Shown piece by piece: positions 35,731 to 44,501 of a stretch of 64,000 nt of DNA. Each line of letters opens with the position of its first letter. Within the stretch, counting starts at the first letter, position 1. The position numbers and the translations under genes are program-made. The DNA is from Sulfopaludibacter sp963815475 (GTDB lineage Bacteria > Acidobacteriota > Terriglobia > Bryobacterales > Bryobacteraceae), in NCBI GenBank assembly GCA_963815475.1, contig CAWFHD010000003.1, positions 1,984,001-2,048,000 of the forward strand, given 5' to 3'. Below the pieces are notes generated by a model. It saw only the letters and a list, made by a program, of their open reading frames with translations, searched no databases and was not told the DNA's origin.

Positions 35731-36836
35731 GGTCAATTGTGGAAGCCAACGCCTCATCCCGAGAACTCGAAGCGATACTCGTGCCTATTTCGGCGGAGCA
35801 CCCGTCAGGGGAATCCCTTCGCTACGAGGGCGCATACGATCGCATTGCCGCGGCGCGCCGCGAAGACGATGCCACCCTGACTCAAGGGGTCTGGAAGAGT
35901 TCGCTGAAAAGAGCCGACTGGAATGAGGTGGAGAGCCTCTGCGTGGAAGAGTTGGAAACTCGCACCAAGGACCTGCAGATTGCAGCTTGGCTGTTGGAGG
36001 CTTGGCTACATCTGCACCACGTCGTGGGAGTGACCCACGGATTGGAATTGCTGCGTGAACTGGTGGCGCGTTTCTGGGACACTCTCTATCCCCAGATCGA
36101 GGATGGCGATCTGGAATATCGCATCGCACCGATTAACTGGATTAACGAGAAGCTTTCCATACAAGTCAAACTGCTCGCGATCACCCATCCGGATGGCGGC
36201 GATGTGCCGGCATATTGCTGGGCCGATTGGGAAAACGCCTGCCGCACGGAAGTTTCCGATCCCCGCTTACGGCCTGCCGCCGCCGGCGCCCCTCATTTCA
36301 AGTTGACGCTGGCGGAGTTTCAGAAGAGCGTGATGTTTACGTCAACTGATTTCTTTGCCGGTCTGGCCGCCGAAATTGAGGGCACGATGGAAGCTTGCGG
36401 GCGGCTGGAGGCGGACCTGGACCGGCTGTGCGGCAAGCAAACACCGAGTTTGCGCCAGTTTTTCGCCGTGCTGGACTCGATTCATTCGTTCCTCATCAGC
36501 ACCCTGAACCAACGCCAGCCGGAAGAGGAATCTCCCCTGGATTTTTCCGGTGGAAACTCTGGCCCAGGCGACGAGGAGCCGGAGGCGATGCGGCCCGTGT
36601 TCGGAAGCGGCCCCATCACCAGCCGCGACGAAGCTTACCGCCGATTGGCGGAAGCAGCGGAATACCTTTCACGAGTAGAACCCCACAGCCCGGCGCCTTA
36701 CCTGGTGAAGCGGGCCATTCAGTGGGGAAGCTTGAGCTTACCGGAGTTGTTACCACAACTGGTGAGAAACCAAAGCGAGCTATCCGAGTTGTTTCGTCTT
36801 TTGCAAATTGGAGAGCCAAAAAGTGGGGATAAGTAG
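35727..36836 (+). CDS. tssA: Type VI cap/assembly protein TssA
   Basis: The ImpA N-terminal domain is clear: PISAEHPSGESLRYEGAYD near the N-terminus, then LQIAAWLLEAWLHLHHVVG and FWDTLYPQI. TssA nucleates sheath polymerisation and caps the distal end. The 369-residue length and the C-terminal SRDEAYRRLAEAAEYLSRVEPHSPAPYLVKRAIQWG segment fit the short TssA form. The GTG start overlaps the tssM stop as GTGA at 35727-35730. Confidence 0.92.
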   Translation: MRSIVEANASSRELEAILVPISAEHPSGESLRYEGAYDRIAAARREDDATLTQGVWKSSLKRADWNEVESLCVEELETRTKDLQIAAWLLEAWLHLHHVVGVTHGLELLRELVARFWDTLYPQIEDGDLEYRIAPINWINEKLSIQVKLLAITHPDGGDVPAYCWADWENACRTEVSDPRLRPAAAGAPHFKLTLAEFQKSVMFTSTDFFAGLAAEIEGTMEACGRLEADLDRLCGKQTPSLRQFFAVLDSIHSFLISTLNQRQPEEESPLDFSGGNSGPGDEEPEAMRPVFGSGPITSRDEAYRRLAEAAEYLSRVEPHSPAPYLVKRAIQWGSLSLPELLPQLVRNQSELSELFRLLQIGEPKSGDK

Positions 36837-36894
36837 AGTATTTGGGATGTAAGTGTAGTAACATTCTAAGACCGCGAAGAAAAGGAGCTGGGAA

Positions 36895-37425
36895 ATGCCG
36901 GAAAGCACCCAACACAAGCTTGATCGGATCCGCCCCCCGAGGGTCCAGATCACTTATGACGTCGAAATTGGGGGAGCGATTCAAAAGAAAGAACTGCCCT
37001 TAGTGGTTGGCATACTTGCCGACCTCTCTGGTAAGCCGGACACACCGCTGCCGAAACTGAAAGACCGGAAGTTTGTCGAGATAGACCGCGACAACTTCAA
37101 CGACATTCTGAAGGCGACTAATCCGCGGTTGGCTCTGCGCGTGGATAACACGCTGGCCAACGATGGAAGCAAACTCAATGTCGAATTGCGCTTTCAGAAC
37201 ATGGAAGACTTCGGCCCTATTAACATTGTGAAACAGGTGAAACCCTTACAAGCTCTTCTGGACGCGCGAGGGCGGCTAAACGATCTGCTGGCAAAACTGG
37301 ATGGAAACGACGAACTCGAAGCCATGCTCCAGAAAATCGTCAACGACACAGAAGGATTGAAGCAGATTAAGGCCTCAGCGGACGCCGAAGCTGCCAAGTC
37401 AGTCCCGGGAGGAACCAATGCCTGA
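36895..37425 (+). CDS. tssB: Type VI contractile sheath small subunit TssB
   Basis: The family signature PPRVQITYDVEIGG followed by KELPLVVGILADLSG is present, and the 176-residue length is normal for TssB (VipA). TssB and TssC polymerise as the contractile sheath around the Hcp tube. AAGGAG lies about 12 bases before the ATG. The 58 bases upstream contain no terminator. The last codons overlap the tssC start by eight bases. Confidence 0.95.
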   Translation: MPESTQHKLDRIRPPRVQITYDVEIGGAIQKKELPLVVGILADLSGKPDTPLPKLKDRKFVEIDRDNFNDILKATNPRLALRVDNTLANDGSKLNVELRFQNMEDFGPINIVKQVKPLQALLDARGRLNDLLAKLDGNDELEAMLQKIVNDTEGLKQIKASADAEAAKSVPGGTNA

Positions 37426-38962
37426 TCCAGAGAAACCCGACGCCCCAAAACCCGACGCGCCAAAACCTGACGCCGCGAAGCCAACCACCCCGAAGGCCGC
37501 AACCCCCACTAATGGCGGTTCGACTGCAACTCTTAGCCTTCTCGACCAGGTGGTGCTGGAAGGCCGGATGGCCAAGGACCCCAACCAACAGCCTTACGCC
37601 CGAAACCTGGTAGGAGAGTTCGTCGGCCAGGTGCTGGACCAAAGTATGAAGGTCTCGGCCGACACGGTTGCGTCCATCAAAGAACGGATCGCGCAGATCG
37701 ACAAGTTGATCAGCGATCAGCTCAACCAGATTCTGCACGACCCCGAGTATCAGGCGCTGGAGGCATCCTGGCGCGGCCTGAACTATCTGGTAATGAACTC
37801 GGAAACCGGCACCATGCTGAAGCTCCGGCTGCTCAACCTCACAAAGAAAGAGCTGCTGACCGACATGGAAAAGGCCACCGAGTTCGATCAGAGCGTGATG
37901 TTCAAACGCATCTACGAAGAGGAGTACGGCACCTTTGGCGGCAATCCTTATAGTTGCCTGGTGGCCGACTATGAATTCGGCCGCCATCCGCAGGACATCG
38001 CCATTCTGGAAAAGATCTCGAATGTGGCGGCGGCGGCGCATGCTCCCTTCATCTCGATGGCGAGCTCCAAACTGTTCGACTGGGGCAGTTTCACCGAGTT
38101 GAGCACGCCTCGGGACTTGGCCAAGGGATTCGAGTCGCTGGAACTCATCAAATGGACTTCATTCCGCAACTCGGAAGACTCTCGCTACGTCGCCCTCACC
38201 CTGCCCCACGTTTTGATGCGCCTGCCGTACGGCCCTAAGACCGTTCCGGTGGAAGGCTTCGATTTCGTGGAGGATGTGGACGGCAAAGATCACTCCAAGT
38301 ATCTCTGGGGCAATCCCGCCTTTGTGCTGGGCCAGCGCATCACCAATGCCTTTGCACTGTACCGCTGGTGCGCCGCGATTCGCGGTGTGGAAGGCGGCGG
38401 CATCGTTGAAGGACTGCCGGCGCATACGTTCAAGACCGATGAGGGCGACATCGCCCTGAAGTGTCCGACGGAAATTGCCATTACGGACCGTCGTGAAAAG
38501 GAATTGAACGATCTGGGATTCATCTCGTTGTGTCACTGCAAGGGCAGCGATTTCGCGGCCTTCTTTGGCGGACAGACCACTAATAGGCCGAAGCTGTACG
38601 ACACCAATGAGGCAAATGCCAATTCGCGTATTTCCAGCATGCTGCCTTACATGCTGGCAGCTTCCCGATTTGCCCACTATATCAAGGTGATCATGCGGGA
38701 CAAGATCGGCAGCTTTATGACGCGGGACAACGTCTCCACTTACTTGAATCGGTGGATCTCCAGCTATGTGCTGCTGGACGATACCGCATCCCAAGGGGTC
38801 AAAGCGGCATTCCCGCTGCGCGAGGCAAGAGTAGACGTGGCTGACATTCCAGGGAAGCCCGGTTGTTACAAAGCCGTAGCTTATTTGCGGCCGCATTTTC
38901 AACTGGATGAATTGACGGTGTCGATCCGGCTTGTGGCGGAGTTGCCGCCGCCGGCCGCATAG
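37418..38962 (+). CDS. tssC: Type VI contractile sheath large subunit TssC
   Basis: TssC (VipB) motifs are intact: LNQILHDPEYQALEASWRGL, WGSFTELSTPRDLAKGF and the C-terminal VRLVAELPPPAA-type tail. The N-terminus carries an unusual Pro/Lys/Asp-rich stretch made of near-identical PDAPK repeats (residues 4-25) before the conserved domain, presumably unstructured. The rest is the standard length. Confidence 0.95.
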   Translation: MPDPEKPDAPKPDAPKPDAAKPTTPKAATPTNGGSTATLSLLDQVVLEGRMAKDPNQQPYARNLVGEFVGQVLDQSMKVSADTVASIKERIAQIDKLISDQLNQILHDPEYQALEASWRGLNYLVMNSETGTMLKLRLLNLTKKELLTDMEKATEFDQSVMFKRIYEEEYGTFGGNPYSCLVADYEFGRHPQDIAILEKISNVAAAAHAPFISMASSKLFDWGSFTELSTPRDLAKGFESLELIKWTSFRNSEDSRYVALTLPHVLMRLPYGPKTVPVEGFDFVEDVDGKDHSKYLWGNPAFVLGQRITNAFALYRWCAAIRGVEGGGIVEGLPAHTFKTDEGDIALKCPTEIAITDRREKELNDLGFISLCHCKGSDFAAFFGGQTTNRPKLYDTNEANANSRISSMLPYMLAASRFAHYIKVIMRDKIGSFMTRDNVSTYLNRWISSYVLLDDTASQGVKAAFPLREARVDVADIPGKPGCYKAVAYLRPHFQLDELTVSIRLVAELPPPAA

Positions 38963-38995
38963 GGAAGGATGTAAGAGTTTGGAGGATAAACAACT

Positions 38996-39481
38996 ATGGA
39001 TGTATTGATTCTGGATTGTGGCACTGACATCCCCGGCGAAAGCTTGCTTACGGACTACGCTGGAAAAGTTGAGCTACTCTCATACAGTCATGGGGTAGCT
39101 CAACAAATCACCGGCGACCAAAGTAACACCAAACGCACCTCGGGGAAACCAAATCATCAGGACTTCACGGTGACGAAGTATGTGGATCTGGCAAGTTGCA
39201 AGCTGGTCGACTTTTGCAACCAGGCGAAGCCGCTCGCTAGTGTCACCGTGACCGTTGGGCAGAACGACAACGGCGCCGTCATCAAGTACTTCACTTACGT
39301 AATGACCAACGCGCTCATCTCCTCCGTCTCGGTAGGTGGTGGCGGCGGCGGTAAACCGCAGGAAACGGTCACCTTTAACTACACCAAGATGACGTGGACC
39401 TATAACAAGCAGAAGGAGGAGGCGGGGGCCAGCGGAAACAACTCCGCGATTTGGGATCTTTCTACCAACAAGAACTCATAA
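38996..39481 (+). CDS. hcp: Type VI tube protein Hcp
   Basis: The 161-residue protein has the Hcp fold pattern: GESLLTDYAGKVELLSYSHG, QDFTVTKYVDLAS and a C-terminal VTFNYTKMTWTYNKQ. Hcp hexamers stack into the inner tube, and many effectors travel in its lumen. GGAGG at 38981-38985 provides a strong ribosome site. The tssE start follows three bases after the stop. A Gly-rich loop of about seven residues (GGGGGG) precedes the last strand. Confidence 0.95.
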   Translation: MDVLILDCGTDIPGESLLTDYAGKVELLSYSHGVAQQITGDQSNTKRTSGKPNHQDFTVTKYVDLASCKLVDFCNQAKPLASVTVTVGQNDNGAVIKYFTYVMTNALISSVSVGGGGGGKPQETVTFNYTKMTWTYNKQKEEAGASGNNSAIWDLSTNKNS

Positions 39482-39484
39482 CCC

Positions 39485-39982
39485 GTGCCCGAACCAAGGC
39501 AGCCAAAACCAATCCGGGGCGCTCGGACACCTCTGTTCGAGCGCCTCCTGACCACCTCGCGCAGCGATCCGGCAGCGCCATCGCCGGCTCGTGTGCACAA
39601 CCGGACGGAACTGAAGGAATCGGTCCGCCGGGAGATCGCGCGGCTTTTGAACACGCGGTGCGCCGCGCGGCAAGACCGCAATGGCAGCGTGATCGACTAC
39701 GGAATTCCCGATTTCTCCTGGATGAGCGCGGCCAGCGGCGACGACCGTCAATTGCTGGCCGACACCATCGCACGGAAGGTGCGAGCCTTCGAACCGCGCC
39801 TGCAGGACGTGCGCGTCACTATAGAGTCTGATGTTACTGATCGGCGGGCGGTCATCGGCTTCATTGAGGCGACACTTGTGGTCGAATCCATTCGCGAGCC
39901 CGTATCCTTCCCGCTTGCCATGCGGGATAAAAACGGCCCGGTGGTAATCTCTCCCGAGCCTTATCCTGGCTATGGCTATTAA
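39485..39982 (+). CDS. tssE: Type VI baseplate protein TssE (gp25-like)
   Basis: The gp25-like segment VRREIARLLNTRCA is followed by IDYGIPDFSWMSA, a characteristic region of TssE. TssE is the lysozyme-like gp25 homologue in the baseplate wedge that anchors the sheath. The GTG start at 39485 is three bases after the hcp stop. The stop overlaps the tssF start (ATG at 39972) by 11 bases. Confidence 0.92.
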   Translation: MPEPRQPKPIRGARTPLFERLLTTSRSDPAAPSPARVHNRTELKESVRREIARLLNTRCAARQDRNGSVIDYGIPDFSWMSAASGDDRQLLADTIARKVRAFEPRLQDVRVTIESDVTDRRAVIGFIEATLVVESIREPVSFPLAMRDKNGPVVISPEPYPGYGY

Positions 39983-41786
39983 GGATCAGGAAGAGCTCCT
40001 CCGCTATTACAACGGCGAGCTGAACTATCTGCGCCGGATGGGCAAGGCGTTCTCGTCCCGCTATCCGCAGATTGCAGAACAACTGGAACTCTCGGGCGAG
40101 CAATGCGCCGATCCTCACGTGGAGCGGCTGATTGAGTCATTCGCCTTTCTCACGGCGCGAATTCAGCGGCAGATGGATGCGGAGTTTCCGCAGATCACTA
40201 CGGCGCTGCTGGGCATCCTCTATCCACACCTGGTCAATCCAATCCCGCCGATGGCCATCGCCAAATTCGATGTCGATCCCGATCAGGGAAAGCTGACCAC
40301 CGGATTCCAGGTCCCGAAGCATACTCCCCTGGTGGCAAGGACTAGTGAAGGACTCACCTGCCGGTTTCGCACCTGCTATCCCGTTACACTTTGGCCGTTC
40401 GAAGTGGAACACGCCGCCATTGAGTCGCCCGACCAATTCGATTTTGGCGTTCGAGCAACGGAAGTCGCAGCGGTGCTGCGCATCCGCCTGGCGCCGCGCG
40501 GCGTTACTTTGCCGGAGATGAGCCTGCGCAAATTGCGCTTCCACTTGCGCGGATCGTCGGCTCTGGCAAATGCCCTCTACGAACTGCTCTTCTGTCACTT
40601 GAGCGGCGTGGCTGTCCTGCCCGAGCCCGGCGCGAGCCCTGTCTTTCTTCCCGAAGGGTCTATCCTTCCGGTGGGATTCGGACCCGACGAAGAGGTCATC
40701 CCATACCCGGTGCATGCTCATCCCGCTTATCGGATGGTGCAGGAGTATTTCCTCTTCCCGAAGAAGTACCATTTCTTCGATCTCGATAACCTCCACTTGG
40801 GCGGCTCTCGGGAGAAGCTCGACATTTTGATCCTGCTGACCCAGACCCCGCGCGAGAGGTTGGTCATCACCAGCGACACGTTCGGACTCGGCTGCACGCC
40901 TATCGTCAATCTGTTCCCCAAAACAACCGAACCTATCCGGTTGGATGAGACGCAACTCGAGTATCGTCTGGTGCCTGATAGCCGGCGGGAGCGTACCCAT
41001 GAGATCCACTCCATCCAATCCGTTTCGTCCTCGTCGAACGCGATGGAAGAGACGGCAAAACTGGACGCGTTCTTTTCCTTCCAGCATCGGCAGGACGGTA
41101 AGGAGCATCGCGCCTTTTGGCAAGCCCGCCGTCTCGAGACGGGCCGCGAGGATCTGCCGGGGACCGACGTCTACCTCTCGTTTCTGGATCTGGACTTCAA
41201 GCCCGACATGCCGCCGATGCAGATGGTGTTCGCCCACACGCTGTGCACCAATCGTGACCTGGCCAATCAGTTGCCGGCGGGAGCGGAGTTGCAGATTGAG
41301 AGCGCCGCTCCGCTCAACTGGATCTCCTGTTTGGAAAAGCCGACCAGCCCGGCCTATCCGCCGCTGGAGGGTTCGTCCCTTTGGGCTTTGATCTCCAACC
41401 TCTCCCTGAATTTTCTGTCGCTCTCCAACAGCACGGCTAGCCTGGAGGCGTTGCGGGAAATCCTCCGCCTCTACAGCTTTTCCGATGCGCCGGCCACGCA
41501 CAAGCAGGTGCAGGGCATTCGCAAGATGTCGTCTCGGAAGGTGGTGCGGCGAGTAGCGCACAGCGATTGGCGCGGCTTCTGCCAGGGAACCGAAATCACC
41601 ATCGAATTGGATGAGGATCTTTACGCGGGCAGCGGGGCCTTCCTGCTTGGCGCGGTGCTCCAGCACTTCTTCGCGCTCTACACCTCCATCAATTCCTTCA
41701 CGCAGTTGGTCATGATTCGGACGTCGCAGCGGGAAGGCGAATGGAAGCGCTGGCTCCCACAAGTGGGATATCAACCGGTAATATAA
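39972..41786 (+). CDS. tssF: Type VI baseplate protein TssF
   Basis: The protein has the VasA/ImpG start ELLRYYNGELNYLRRMGKAF..RYPQIAEQL and the family's DPHVERLIESFAFLTARIQ segment. Its 604 residues are typical. TssF and TssG form the wedge of the baseplate. Normally tssG follows directly, but here three cargo genes intervene before tssG at 44502. Confidence 0.95.
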   Translation: MAIKDQEELLRYYNGELNYLRRMGKAFSSRYPQIAEQLELSGEQCADPHVERLIESFAFLTARIQRQMDAEFPQITTALLGILYPHLVNPIPPMAIAKFDVDPDQGKLTTGFQVPKHTPLVARTSEGLTCRFRTCYPVTLWPFEVEHAAIESPDQFDFGVRATEVAAVLRIRLAPRGVTLPEMSLRKLRFHLRGSSALANALYELLFCHLSGVAVLPEPGASPVFLPEGSILPVGFGPDEEVIPYPVHAHPAYRMVQEYFLFPKKYHFFDLDNLHLGGSREKLDILILLTQTPRERLVITSDTFGLGCTPIVNLFPKTTEPIRLDETQLEYRLVPDSRRERTHEIHSIQSVSSSSNAMEETAKLDAFFSFQHRQDGKEHRAFWQARRLETGREDLPGTDVYLSFLDLDFKPDMPPMQMVFAHTLCTNRDLANQLPAGAELQIESAAPLNWISCLEKPTSPAYPPLEGSSLWALISNLSLNFLSLSNSTASLEALREILRLYSFSDAPATHKQVQGIRKMSSRKVVRRVAHSDWRGFCQGTEITIELDEDLYAGSGAFLLGAVLQHFFALYTSINSFTQLVMIRTSQREGEWKRWLPQVGYQPVI

Positions 41787-41790
41787 CGAT

Positions 41791-42336
41791 ATGGCGAATT
41801 TGGCGCCACCAACGGTCTACCATCCGCAAGCCGCGGTTCCACGGCGCGTGGGATGGCCACCCGTGTACCGTCCAGCGATCGTTGTGCCGCGAAAGCCGGC
41901 TGTACAACTCAAGGCGCAACTGAAGTTCTACCCCAACATGAATGCTTCAGCGGCCGTTCCCGTGGACCGCGACGAGATCTTCCACCTGAACAGCTTCTAC
42001 GATCAGTACCGGCTCGCGCGCGAGAAGTCGCATGGCCAGTTAGTGGCCAATTCCAAATACATCTTCGTGCGCATGACCACCGGCGAGATGCTACTGCACC
42101 ACACCTATCGCCATCCTACGCTCGCGGGAGGAAAACCCGTGCTCTACGCCGGGGAAGTGCACTTTGAGAATGGCAAGCTGGATTGGTGGAGCAACGGATC
42201 GGGTAACTACCGGCCTGACCCGGAGCATGCCGAGCAAGCCTCGTTGCCGATGGACCGGTTTTACACTTATCAGGACGTGATGAAGGGTATCCACAAGAGT
42301 AGAATGCCATTGCGGGCAAGCGGAGAACCAAGGTAA
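41791..42336 (+). CDS. Unknown protein with PPVYRP leader, first gene of the cargo island
   Basis: The 181-residue protein begins with a Pro-rich leader containing PPTVYHP (6-12), PPVYRP (23-28) and AVQLKAQLK (37-45). The body has a distinctive segment HPTLAGGKPVLYAG then EVHFENGKLDWWSNGSGNY (about 108-140) and YTYQDVMKGI near the end. The body looks like a small globular domain; I do not recognise its activity. It has no secretion signal of the general type. It starts 5 bases after tssF, which makes it part of the secretion operon. A secreted effector is the contextual inference. Confidence 0.7.
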   Translation: MANLAPPTVYHPQAAVPRRVGWPPVYRPAIVVPRKPAVQLKAQLKFYPNMNASAAVPVDRDEIFHLNSFYDQYRLAREKSHGQLVANSKYIFVRMTTGEMLLHHTYRHPTLAGGKPVLYAGEVHFENGKLDWWSNGSGNYRPDPEHAEQASLPMDRFYTYQDVMKGIHKSRMPLRASGEPR

Positions 42337-42381
42337 AATCACCCCCTAAAATTCCATGAAAATCTCTTCCGCCTTCTGGAG

Positions 42382-42387
42382 TATAAT
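42382..42387 (+). promoter_or_regulatory. Possible -10 box upstream of the DUF4157-GNAT gene
   Basis: TATAAT occurs in the 95-base gap after the first cargo gene, 45 bases before the GTG start at 42432. There is no good -35 element at the right distance, so this is a weak prediction. Confidence 0.3.
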
Positions 42388-42431
42388 CACCCTATCGTTC
42401 CATCGTGATTGGGGGAGCGAGGAGTAACACC

Positions 42432-43352
42432 GTGCCTAACCAGACCAACATCGCTCTGCAAGGATTCTTCAGATCGGGCGGATCTGTCGGCGCCGTCGGC
42501 AAAGTCCTGCAGCGGAAATCGGCCATCCAGCTTCGCCCCGGCATGGACGCTTTCCCTGTTGAACTGCGGCACAAATCTGGCGGATGGCCTCTGCCGCGGG
42601 ATGTTCAGACCAAGATGGAGTCCGCACTCGGGGCTAGTTTCTCGGACGTGCGGATCCACGTAGGGCCGGAAGCATCTTCCATCGGCGCCATCGCCTTCAC
42701 GTGGGGCACGGATATTCATTTCGCGCCGGGACAATATAATCCGCATACTCCCCATGGACAATTCCTGCTCGGCCATGAATTGACGCATGTGGTGCAGCAG
42801 CGTGCGGGCAGGGTTGCCAATCCATTCGGATCGGGAGTGGCTGTAGTGCAGGACCATACACTCGAGGCAGAAGCCGATCGACTGGGGAAGATGGCCGCGA
42901 TGAGCGTGGCGGGTGCTCCAAGCGGCGGCGTCCACGCGCCTGCCAGGACTCAAGCCGGAGCGGGTGTGATTCACCAGAAGCCTGCGGCGCAGCCGCAATA
43001 CGCCATGCGCGCGGCACGAAAAAATGGTTCCGGTTGGGAGATCGATGCCGCAGCGATGGGAAGGCCGGGGCAGGCCGGGCACGTCCGCCTGACTCCCTCC
43101 GACAATGGTGTATACATCTCCGATCTGAAAGTGGATCCCGAACATCGGCGGCACGGACTGGCGAAACAACTGGTCCAGGCCGCCATGCGAACCGCTCGCA
43201 GCCAGGGATATTCGGTGGCGCAACTGGAAGCACGTCCCGATCCGGGGACCGAGGTAACTCCTACTTCATTGGTGTCGATGTACCAGAAGATGGGATTTCG
43301 AACCACCGGACGCTCACGCCGCGGGAACCCTCTGATGGAACGCCGTACGTGA
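42432..43352 (+). CDS. DUF4157-GNAT fusion, probable exported effector
   Basis: From the GTG at 42432 (AGGAG at 42420-42424) the protein is 306 residues. It starts with a KVLQRKSAIQLRPG segment, then a DUF4157 domain (about 50-150) with WPLPRDVQTKMESALGASFSDVRIH and a metallopeptidase-like GHELTHVVQQ (HELTH at 115-119), followed by a Glu-rich HTLEAEADR. The C-terminal part (about 205-306) is a GNAT acetyltransferase: VYISDLKVDPEHRRHGLAKQLV has the acetyl-CoA-binding RxxGxA pattern. DUF4157 is known as a hallmark of proteins carried by extracellular contractile injection systems. Here it sits inside a type VI operon. The target of the acetyltransferase is not apparent. Confidence 0.85.
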   Translation: MPNQTNIALQGFFRSGGSVGAVGKVLQRKSAIQLRPGMDAFPVELRHKSGGWPLPRDVQTKMESALGASFSDVRIHVGPEASSIGAIAFTWGTDIHFAPGQYNPHTPHGQFLLGHELTHVVQQRAGRVANPFGSGVAVVQDHTLEAEADRLGKMAAMSVAGAPSGGVHAPARTQAGAGVIHQKPAAQPQYAMRAARKNGSGWEIDAAAMGRPGQAGHVRLTPSDNGVYISDLKVDPEHRRHGLAKQLVQAAMRTARSQGYSVAQLEARPDPGTEVTPTSLVSMYQKMGFRTTGRSRRGNPLMERRT

Positions 43353-44440
43353 ATGCGCCGGGCCCGAAGCGACTGGCGCCACGTTTGATCTCGAAGGCGA
43401 GATTCCCTGCGCCGGCTTCAAAAAGAACAGGTCCCCCGCCCGTCTATCGCCCGCAGCAATCGCAAGCGATACTTCCCAAGTTCTACCAGGGCCCCAAGCT
43501 CCCAGTTGCTGCGCCGCCGCCAGTCTATCGGCCAGGAGGCATTTCCGCTGCTCGCCCTGCTCTTGCGATTCCCGTTGCGCGCGTTCTGCAGCCGCGCATC
43601 GTGCAACGAGCCAGCCTGCTGGAGCAGCATCGCGCCTCCAGGGATGCCTACAACGCATTGGTGACGGTCGCTTACCGCGGCGTCACCGCGGTGGAAGCGG
43701 CGCGGATTGTGACCGCCCACCCTCCAGACGATACGCACTTCGTGGAAACTGCCGTCGCATACGTTGGCCGCGTCCGGCAGCATCTGGTTGCGGAGGGTTT
43801 TGGCGATCGGGAACGCGAGTGGACGGCGATCACCGATGCCTTACGGGACTATCGCGCGGCCCTGGCGGAAGCAGCGCGCCAGGCTGCGCTGCAGCGGCAG
43901 CGCTCGCAGGAAATCCTGGATGGATATGCCACTGCTGCCAGAACCCACGCTCAGCAGGTCATTCGAACTGTCGTCCATCACATCTTCACGGCGGAAGTAA
44001 GGGCCGCCGCGCCCTCGGGCCTGCACGCGTACACCGATGGCGTCCTCCCGGATAATGTAAATGTCTTGCTCACCGTCGGCAATGTGAACCAGGTCCATAT
44101 TCTGGTCTGGACCGCGGCCGGCGCCGGCGCAAAATGTAAGTGGAGCTCCATGTTTCCCCAGTACATGCCCCAGGGAATGGTCTGCTGGTACATTCTCAAC
44201 CAGCGCGATGGCCCACACTATACCACCGGCGACCGCTCCGCCGTGCCGCCTCACGCTTGGATGGCAATTGCGATAGGCCAATCGGGCGCGACCAGCTATC
44301 CCGATTACCCCGGCGGCGAAGCGGCGGCCCGCACGGCAATCTCGGTTGCCGCCGGCGCCAATTACCGGACCGCGATCGTCTCTGGCGCCACGCGTCGCTA
44401 TCTAACGTCCGGTGGCACCGAATACACATTCAGTAATTGA
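43349..44440 (+). CDS. Unknown protein with two PPVYRP motifs, third gene of the cargo island
   Basis: The GTG start at 43349 overlaps the previous stop (GTGA), so the pair is coupled. The first 100 residues are a Pro-rich leader with PPVYRP at 30-35 and 57-62 and VLQPRIVQRAS at about 78-88. The middle is helical (DAYNALVTVAYRG ... REWTAITDALRDYRAAL). The C-terminal 130 residues look like a separate globular domain with VNVLLTVGNVNQVHILVW, AGAKCKWSSMFPQYM and HAWMAIAIGQ. I do not recognise its family; conserved His/Tyr/Asp could form an active site but none is established. Position and leader suggest exported cargo. Confidence 0.65.
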   Translation: MNAPGPKRLAPRLISKARFPAPASKRTGPPPVYRPQQSQAILPKFYQGPKLPVAAPPPVYRPGGISAARPALAIPVARVLQPRIVQRASLLEQHRASRDAYNALVTVAYRGVTAVEAARIVTAHPPDDTHFVETAVAYVGRVRQHLVAEGFGDREREWTAITDALRDYRAALAEAARQAALQRQRSQEILDGYATAARTHAQQVIRTVVHHIFTAEVRAAAPSGLHAYTDGVLPDNVNVLLTVGNVNQVHILVWTAAGAGAKCKWSSMFPQYMPQGMVCWYILNQRDGPHYTTGDRSAVPPHAWMAIAIGQSGATSYPDYPGGEAAARTAISVAAGANYRTAIVSGATRRYLTSGGTEYTFSN

Positions 44441-44501
44441 AACGATCGGGTATCATAATTAAACGCAAGACCGGGGAAACCGAACCGCACAAAGTTCTCC
44501 T

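Noticed and set aside
40137..41774. Minus-strand frame (545 codons) opposite tssF
   Set aside because: Shadow ORF with composition unlike a protein; tssF on the other strand is certain.
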